The translations under genes and the position numbers were made by a program. A DNA stretch of 64,000 nt from contig JNEU01001176.1 of assembly GCA_000697475.1 (NCBI GenBank), forward strand, positions 1 through 64,000, given 5' to 3'. This DNA is from Lichtheimia corymbifera B2541. Its lineage: Eukaryota; Mucoromycota; Mucoromycetes; Mucorales; Lichtheimiaceae. Of this stretch, positions 57,032-64,000 are shown in pieces. The notes below the pieces were generated by a model that worked only from the letters and a program-made list of their open reading frames with translations, was not told the origin of the DNA and did not search any database. Each line of letters opens with the position of its first letter. Positions within the stretch are counted from its first letter, which is position 1.

Positions 57032-58053
57032 TCAAGCTGATAAAAGCGGGGTCCTTTCTTCGTCGTCATGGTGATTGTGATTGTGATTAGGTTGCCATGT
57101 CGTCGTCGTTGTATTCTCCCGCCAATCATCGTTGGATCGACTATTCGTCTCCTTTATGGCGGCGTTTGTCCATAACGAGGGGTCTTGGCAGTAACGGGGA
57201 GGATGAATGGTGCCTTTGATAATGGAATCAATGACACAGAATTGGAATGCATTCATGAATAATGGAAAGCTTTTTGTAATGTAAAAACCATGAGTCATGA
57301 TGATGAACGAAAATGTGTCTGCTCATCTCACTTACACAAACATGACAAATACGACTTGATAGCGTGTTTCTTTGATATGAGCCAAGACCCAATCACCCAA
57401 ATCAAAAATGACGGGGAAAGCTTGAAACGAGGCATAGATGCAAATTTTCATACACAGTGTAGCCAAAACAAATACGCCGGTTTGTACACTCCATCGGCAT
57501 AGCATCGATGGCCAAAAAGGAGGTGGCCCATAGCCATCAAAGAGCGATAACCGAGTCGTAGTAGTAGAAGATCGACGTTGTTTACTACTGCTACTACTGC
57601 TGTTGAGGATGACATGCTCCAAAGTCCATTCAAGTATGCGTAGCCAGAACCAAAGAATGGCAATGCCGAGTGTTGTATCGATAAGAAGACTGAGAAAGTA
57701 CCACACACAAAGATTGCTGGGTGGGCCGTTCGCAGGCCGACCTGCAAGATAACTGATGCCAAGATTTAAAAAATGAACCGTACCAGCACCAATGAATTGC
57801 TTGCTCACATCAAGTATCCTAATGGATAATATGCGTGTGCGTGTATTAGAAAGTGCTGTGTGTGGGTTGCATGTACGTATTTTCTTCCTTCCACGTACCA
57901 TATATTTACTGGTCTTCGTGGTCGTTCTCGCCAACGTTTAATCCCCAAGGCTGTCAAGGCCGTCATGGCTAATGTCAACTGTACAAGGATCGCAAAGCCG
58001 TCTAATATTTGACATCCGGGAGCATTATCGTCGTCAGTGGAGATGATGTGCAT
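57032..58053 (-). CDS. STIMATE/TMEM110-family membrane protein
   Basis: Exons 57899-58053, 57336-57818 and 57032-57269; 291 residues. Motifs in order are CQILDGFAILVQLTLAMTALTALGIKRWRERPRRPVNIWILDVSKQFIGAGTVHFLNLGISYLAG, then NLCVWYFLSLLIDTTLGIAILWFWLRI and YGPPPFWPSMLCRWSVQTGVFVLATLCMKICIYA. This is the conserved core of STIMATE (TMEM110), an ER protein that supports STIM-Orai calcium entry in animals; fungal members are annotated as vacuolar membrane proteins. At least four or five spans are visible, and the C-terminal tail is polar with a terminal LL motif. Fungi lack STIM/Orai, so the role here is open. Confidence 0.87.
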
Positions 58054-58740
58054 CAAGGGCTATGTATGTAGTGAGTGAGTGTGCGTGTGTGTGTGTGTAA
58101 AATGGAAGAAAAAGGAGGAGTGGCAATATTGTTTGGGTTGGGCACACATACACACAAAAAAATAGAGAGACGCGAAAACAACGTTTCTATCCTCCTGATC
58201 TGCTACAACAGAATTGCTACTTTTAGTAAGGAGGACCCATACCAACATGCAACATGAGCAACAGACATGTGCAATCTCGCATTCACAATATTCGTAGTAG
58301 GTCACCTGGGAAGGGATTCTATCATGATGAACATCGAAATCGCTCATTGGCTAACACGTAATTAGCATGGTTTCTTTCTTGACTTGAAGCACGGACCCCA
58401 GCTTGTTGTTGAATGGCTCCCTTCCCATCCTCCTCCTCCTGACATGCGTCACCGTGATCCTTGTATTCATGTTGTTGTTTCAGTGTAGTCTTATCAACAT
58501 TCATTGCAGGGTCATTGTACGTAGCACTCAATACCATCCATTGGCTGTCAAGAATGGAAAAGCGCGTGGTTCTGACTATCTCGTGTGCATACGCAAAACA
58601 ATCATGCACCTCTCGGCAACAAGGGGGCGTTGATTACAATCGCCCTGGTAACACACATTCTACCCTTCCGATGATTGACAAGCGTCTTTTTATGACAATA
58701 ATAATATGTACACGTGTATTTTCATTGCTTGGTTGACAAT
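58054..58740. other. Intergenic, no supported gene
   Basis: About 0.69 kb between the STIMATE start and the Sec7 gene stop, both leftward. A GT microsatellite lies near 58082-58098. No gene seen. Confidence 0.45.
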
Positions 58741-61208
58741 CTACAATGTCCATTTTTCTAAACGAGTATCAATATCCTCCTCATTGACGCCGTTCACAAT
58801 GGTCAATTCGTCATCGTCACGGGAGACTTCAGATCCACTTCGTTCTCGTATAATCTTTTCTTGTAATCCATCACACGATGTGGGGGGCAAGGGTGCTGGT
58901 TTGACCGGATTACTGCTGCTTCTACGCCTCATCCATTTGATGTTGCTATCTTCGTTACTTGTATTGGTGATGGAGACTGTCGGTACATCAAAAGCGACCT
59001 TTTTTTCCGATGATGATGACGATGATGCAATGGGGGTGGATGCTGCACTGCTCATGACGGATGATTCATCCAAGGTGAATGGAAAAGGTGGGATTTGAGG
59101 ACATGAGGATCGTCGCATGTTGTTATCATCCGTAGTAGTAGCAGCACCATGATGGCTGTTGTTGCTGTTGCTGGCGGTGTTGTTGTGGGTCACTCGAATC
59201 ACAGGTGCAGTGGCTGAACTTGCCAGCGTGGAAGGTCGACTGCTGCTGCTATTGTCACCACCCTCAAACCATGCCAATGCTGCCTCAAGCATTTCACGAT
59301 AACATTCGAGCCGTTGCATATGAAGTCGTTTGCTCTGGATCTGCTTGCCAACCAATTCTGCATAATAAAGGATGCGGTCTTTGCTTGATTTCTGCAGTGG
59401 TACCAACACCATCAAATTCCTTCGTAGTTGCAAATCCTGTCGTAAGAGTCGTTCGCATTCGATCAAACGTTGTGAAAGCATCATGACCTTTTTCTAATCA
59501 CGTCCGCGTGTTACATGACATATATACATATCCTCCTTTAACCTTATAGTATCCTTACCTTGATCACTTCTTGACGCTTATCACGATGAGGACCCTGACG
59601 TGGAGGTCGTAGTCGTACATTGTTTGTTTTGCTTGCAGCAGCATAGTTGATTTTTAGCATCCAGTCATCCAAATCGGCATTATTCTTTGCCCGAAGCAAA
59701 AACAGCTGACCATCGCCTGTCATGAGACGAAAGACGTAAGGGTATTTCGTATAAGAGTCGTCATGGATACATACAGCGTCGGCTAAGGAAATGATTTGTA
59801 CCGGTCGCAACACTTGGGCATTGTTGTTGTTGTTGTCGTTGTTGCTATGGTTACTGATGATGGGTATATTGGAATTATTGGTTTGCAGTGATTGTTGTGA
59901 AGAGAAGGATTCTGTAGGATCATCCATGCTGTTATTGCTGCTGCTGCTGCCTGTTGCCATGTACGTTGGAAGTGAAGGAAAACGACGCGTAGTACTGGTG
60001 GTGCTAGTAGTAGTAGTAGTAGTGGATGGCGAAGAAGGGGGTGTATTGTTGTTTTTGCTGGATGCTACCCATGATTCAAATGCACCAAGATCCGAAAAGA
60101 AAATAACTTGACTACCACTCAATACCACACCAAAAGGTCTCCATCCACGTGCTGTTGCCTTTTTGCCCCCAGGTAACATGTCATATTTACGTTCGAGAAT
60201 AGCTGCCTTGGCCACACGCACAGTGAATTGAGTATCCACGGAAGGTGATGTTTCTCCTCGATTGGTGTGATGTTTGCTTCTCACTCCTCCAAGTTGTAAT
60301 GGACGTGCATTGACAAAAGCCGCGTATGCATCAGCAATGGGTAAAGGGCGCAATGCTCGTTTGTAGCAATAAGGATTCTCGGGTGGCATCAATTGAGAGA
60401 GCTTGGGATATAAATCATCCATGTTGACCTATGATATAATGAATGACGTTTAATACTCAGAGAAAGAGAGATATATACCTTTGGAAACTTACAGAATTCA
60501 AAGTACCACTAGAATCACTTCGTGCTAACCGACCCAGCCATGATCCTGATCTCTCTGGTGCTGCTGGTCTTTCATCATTGCCATCCGCATAAGTGAATTG
60601 AGTGGAGACGATGTTGTCGTACATGATCTACACCCCGAAGTTAGCTATAGGAGGAAAAAAGGGAAGGATCGTCATTGTTGTCTGTCTTACATCCAGGACT
60701 TCTGAAGCGACATTTTCACCGCCTTCAATGATCTTGGTACGCATGATAAATGTTTCCTTGTTCATTTTACGTCGTACATTCTTGTTGTGGGCGTCGGTGT
60801 GTAGTAATAAAACAGAAAATGCAACAGCATAAACCGCATCTACGGAGTTGATCATCATTATTCTCTCCTCTTCTCCCGTTGTCTCCTGCCATCGCTTCCT
60901 TCCTTACCAGCACTATCCGTCAAGTCTGGATTGCATTCATGATATCGTTTGGCAAAATCTTCCATGGCACGGTCAATCTGTTGAGCTTCTTTGGGAAGTA
61001 ATGCCTTGGAGAGTAGTTTCCTATATTGTATAGCGTTATAGAAAAAGACTATCCACTTGCTGTATAAATAAACTCACCTCAAAGCCATATCAATCGCATC
61101 GCCACTGAATTCGAGATGTTGTAAATGGTCGTTAAAGGTAACGGGTCGGGTATTGTTGTGTTGCTGCTCCTGTTGCTGCATGGAAGATGTATCCTCAGAA
61201 GCTGCCAT
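58741..61208 (-). CDS. Sec7-PH Arf guanine-nucleotide exchange factor (EFA6/Syt1/Yel1-like)
   Basis: Exons 61078-61208, 60908-61020, 60691-60839, 60493-60627, 59559-60428 and 58741-59487; 714 residues. The Sec7 domain is represented by FNDHLQHLEFSGDAIDMALRKLLSKALLPKEAQQIDRAMEDFAKRY, holding the catalytic Glu finger (PKEAQ), and by DAVYAVAFSVLLLHTDAHNKNVRRKM, the Arf-binding groove. A PH domain follows (about 270-450: RVAKAAILERKYDM, RGWRPFGVVLSGSQVIFFSD, LFLLRAKNNADLDDWMLKINYAA), interrupted by a long Ser/Asn/Thr insert. A helical segment (QRLIECERLLRQDLQLRRNL) and a low-complexity tail end the protein. This is the order of plasma-membrane or endosomal Arf GEFs. The first 70-80 residues of a normal Sec7 domain are absent from the model. 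Confidence 0.85.
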
Positions 61209-62211
61209 GTCGCTTGGTTTCTAATGGGTTGGTATATTGGGTGTCTTTGAATAAAGGAAGGCGTTCGTTCAATTCATACAATTGGTAAAGTGGAAGGTGT
61301 GAAAGCGAGAGTGAGAGTGAGAGAGAGGAGAATATAAGTGTGGCAATAAAGCGAGGAGTGGTAGGAAAAGGAAAGAGGGAAGGACAAAGCGGTGTAACAA
61401 ACTCGCAAGACGCGCGCCTAAATGAATTGACACTAAATGATTGAGACTAGCCCTAATGACTAACTACTTACAAATCTCCTCCAAAGAATAATGGGATAGT
61501 ATGATCATCCATCCATCCATTCTACTGCAAACGATGCATGACTGCATCTATTTTTTGTATTTACATTGTCGCTTTTAAGCATTGTTGATAATAATAGTGC
61601 TAGCTGGTGGATAAGAACTCGCAGAAAAAGGTAATAAGCGATGATCAATAAGTAGCTAGAAACCACCATCCATTGTTATGGATACGTCTTTTATGATAAT
61701 TCAAGCATTATTGCTTACATGTATCCAGCAATACTCATATCGGGGTATAGCTTGTCGGCATTTAGGATGAGCAGCAGCTGTTGGTTAGATAGCCAGGTAC
61801 ACACAGCCTCTTTAGTAAACCACAATGAAATCTCTTTATGCATATAATTAGGCGGGGGTAGTCACCTATGCCTTTATAAAACTTTCATTGTCAATGGTTG
61901 TTATGAATGCAAAGACATATCCTTTCTTAGTCAAGTTGCTCATCATAAGTAAGAGCTCACACACCATTGGATTTGCAAGGGGCCAAAGTATTTATCACAT
62001 CACTCAAAAGAGGACACACGCATAATCGATCTACATGATCGATCAATCTTGGTGCACATTTAATGGTATAGCATAACATGAAGCTTATGGGTCGTTTATG
62101 TAGAGATTTGTTTGGGGACTTGATTAATTGCCGTCTGGACATCAATGCTAATTTCGCGAGCTGACAGCTCAGTATCACCACCACTCTTCTTATTCTCCTC
62201 CTCCTCCTCTC
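61209..62211. other. Intergenic, divergent promoter region
   Basis: About 1 kb between the divergent Sec7 and coiled-coil genes. GA/CT-rich leader sequence lies beside each ATG. No supported gene. Confidence 0.45.
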
Positions 62212-63551
62212 ATGTTGGCCAAGCTCATTGATACCATTAACCAATGCCGATCTCTGTCACAACAATGCCACGAAGTCGCCATTAAACGTGACACTGCCGC
62301 CGAGCATTACTTTGATCGGATCCACCAGCATTTACAAGATGCCTTGTCCAAGAACGCACAACCACCGACCACCACCACCATTCCTGCAGACAAAGTACAA
62401 CAATCCTCCCCAACACCAGATAATAAAGAGAAACAACAACTGCCATCATCAACAATAGAAGTGGACGCTATTCTTGCTGAGAACAAGCAACTCAAGGAAA
62501 AACTACAGCAAATGCATACCATATTTGTCAACTTGAAAGGATCGGCAGCCACAATGACCGATATAGCCACTCAGCATACCAAACGAGCCAAGATCGAGAA
62601 AGAAGCAACCTCAAATCTACGTCAACAAGTCAACGATTTGATGAAGGAGATCGAAAGGATAAGATCAGAAAAAGATGCTTTACAATCACAAGTACAGCAA
62701 TTACAGCACCAGATCGATGCGTTGGATAAGAGCAAAGAGGAATTATTGAAAAAACCGTGCGTTGGCGATATTAGTGATGAGATGCGCCAGGTAATAAGAA
62801 GAAGGAGGAGGAGGAGGAGGAGATGATGGCATTCCTGACAGGTTACCTTTTGCAGAAAATCGCGTACTTGATGTCTATGCGCAGAGCCGCTGAAACAGCA
62901 TTGCAAGCTATGATGGATTCCCAGACGGAAGCTGAAAACCAATCCCGATCCACTATCAAAGCACTACGAAGCAATATTGAAGCACTGACCACAGAATTGG
63001 AGAGTGAAAAGCGTGTCAAGGATTATTTCTCTTCCGTGTGTGACGATTTACAAGCTGATGTAAGGAAAACAAGAATGGTGTTATTCTCATGTTAAAGCCG
63101 TTTCATAGCTTCAAGCTTCAAAGGTCAAGGTCAACACATTAGAAGATAATGTAAGGACAACAATAATGGTGTAATTCTCATGTTAAAGGCGTTTTTATAG
63201 CTTCAAGTTTCGGAGGACAAGGTCAAATCACAAGCGAGCCAGATTGCAACCGAGCGGGCAAAAGCAGCACGCCTCCAAAACACCATCAATCAATTACGTC
63301 AGTCAAACAAGGTAAATAAAGGAGCAATCCAATTTTGCATGATATGTACTCAATGGCTGTATTATGTGTAGACGAAGAAGGATAAGATGACCGAGCTATA
63401 CCGGGTATGTAAATCAATGCAGTGGATATGAGATGGACAAGTGGGATTGACCCTCCTTTATGTACAGAGAATCGCCGTTCTGCAATCTCTACAGACCACA
63501 CCCATGGCCGTTGATGATAATCCTGGAGTCAAGAGACCACGGATAGAGTAG
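62212..63551 (+). CDS. Coiled-coil protein, unknown function
   Basis: Exons 62212-62790, 62856-63059, 63109-63150, 63201-63311, 63372-63404 and 63468-63551; 350 residues. The protein is almost wholly predicted coiled coil from about residue 85 to 325 (for example LAENKQLKEKLQQMH, LRQQVNDLMKEIERIRSEKDALQSQVQQLQHQIDAL, IKALRSNIEALTTELESEKRV), with a Thr/Pro-rich break at about 45-80. The end is KRPRIE, a short basic cluster that may be a nuclear signal. Exons three and four begin with nearly the same codons and follow nearly identical introns, reflecting a local tandem duplication. No catalytic domain or named family was recognised. Confidence 0.7.
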
Positions 63552-64000
63552 AGTGGGATTATGGATCCATAGGAAGGCACGTGGGTTAATATACTACTCG
63601 AATCAAAAAGTTCATGTTGTTGGATATTATGATGATGAGGATGGACATGCCAAGATGATGTGGCAAGGGATCTTTGATGATGATGATGATGATGAGCAAC
63701 TAAACCATATTATCCATGGTGCAAGTTTCGTCCGGGTTCGCTCCCAAATAATCTAGTTTTTAAGGAGAGGGGGGATGTGGTGGGGGAAAGACACACCCGA
63801 GGTCGCACAAACGTGCTGCATTATGGATAACTCCTCATCCGGCGCGCTCGATTTATACGCAAGAACGAACAACCAAGATATGTGATGCAAGACACGTTTC
63901 TGTAAAACATGCAAAACAACGAGAAAAGAAGTAGAGTATCCCGACTACCATTACGCATACACATTTTTTGTGACACCCCATCATCGTTTGTCTCTTTGAC
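63552..64000. other. 3' flank, no supported gene
   Basis: A + frame at 63553-63756 follows the stop directly but has an acidic Asp run and no motif; it is not called. The remaining sequence to the window end shows nothing recognisable. Confidence 0.4.

Noticed and set aside
63553..63756. 67-codon + frame right after the coiled-coil gene stop
   Set aside because: Dominated by an Asp run and no motif; more likely 3' UTR.
1..64000. tRNA, rRNA and snRNA genes
   Set aside because: No box A/box B pair with a foldable acceptor stem, and no recognisable rRNA or U-snRNA core, was found by eye; a tRNAscan/Infernal search would be needed to exclude them.

Overview
The window is nuclear DNA from a filamentous, early-diverging fungus. 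A member of the Mucorales is the best fit, but the genus cannot be fixed from the sequence alone. The evidence is compact genes with many short GT-AG introns (mostly about 45-75 nt, CTAAC/CTGAC-like branch sites), CT-rich leaders, fungal-type genes (PAN1 with QxTG repeats, GPR1/FUN34/YaaH carrier, KRE9/KNH1 wall protein, PCL-type cyclin, DUF3020 zinc-finger protein), and animal-like families that are often missing from yeasts (NDUFAF4, STIMATE/TMEM110, AF10-like PHD/ePHD). All exon models were built by hand from splice sites, reading phase and family resemblance. Within each multi-exon model the phases close and the coding lengths divide by three.

Layout. 1-606: 3' end of a Ty3/gypsy element with a possible LTR. 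1.3-4.2 kb: EAF3/MRG15 and a lipid-droplet hydrolase (LDAH-like), both +. 4.2-6.0 kb: a small unknown gene (-) divergent from an ankyrin-repeat gene (+). 6.1-7.8 kb: arrestin-domain protein (-). 9.0-12.6 kb: PAN1 (+) converging on an NDUFAF4-like gene (-). 14.1 kb: small orphan gene (+). 16.0-17.2 kb: cyclin (-). 18.3-23.3 kb: four - genes in a row, a tRNA-binding OB-fold protein, mitoribosomal mL38, a BET1-type SNARE and UDP-GlcNAc pyrophosphorylase. 25.2-26.4 kb: type II membrane glycosyltransferase (-). 27.8-31.1 kb: PHD/ePHD protein and a GPI-anchored KNH1-like protein (both +). 32.1 and 34.4 kb: an RVxF-containing orphan and a STE20/PAK-like kinase (both +). 36.1-46.6 kb: gene-free repeat island. 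46.6-48.7 kb: RNase P subunit RPP1/RPP30 and an acetate-type carrier (both -). 52.7-56.3 kb: C2H2/DUF3020 regulator and a DUF1206 membrane protein (both +). 57.0-61.2 kb: STIMATE homologue and a Sec7-PH Arf exchange factor (both -). 62.2-63.6 kb: coiled-coil protein (+).

How the genes relate. This is ordinary eukaryotic housekeeping synteny, not an operon or cluster. Themes that recur by proximity only are chromatin (EAF3, PHD/ePHD), endocytosis and vesicle traffic (PAN1, arrestin, BET1, Sec7 GEF), mitochondria (mL38, the possible mitochondrial tRNA-binding protein, NDUFAF4) and cell wall or glycan supply (UAP1, glycosyltransferase, KNH1).

The most unusual sequence is the repeat island. It contains a nested palindrome of about 1.48 kb (43034-44517) made of smaller palindromes. 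Its A module resembles a roughly 165-195 bp repeat that lies in collinear direct copies on both sides of the island (about 37.2-38.1 and 44.7-45.6 kb). Between these are a 629-bp direct duplication and a degenerate array with a period of about 126 bp. Other points of note are three AG|GCAAGT (GC-AG) introns in three genes, a 27-nt intron with a 23-nt micro-exon, several other micro-exons, and an intron plus exon edge that has been tandemly duplicated at 63.06-63.22 kb.
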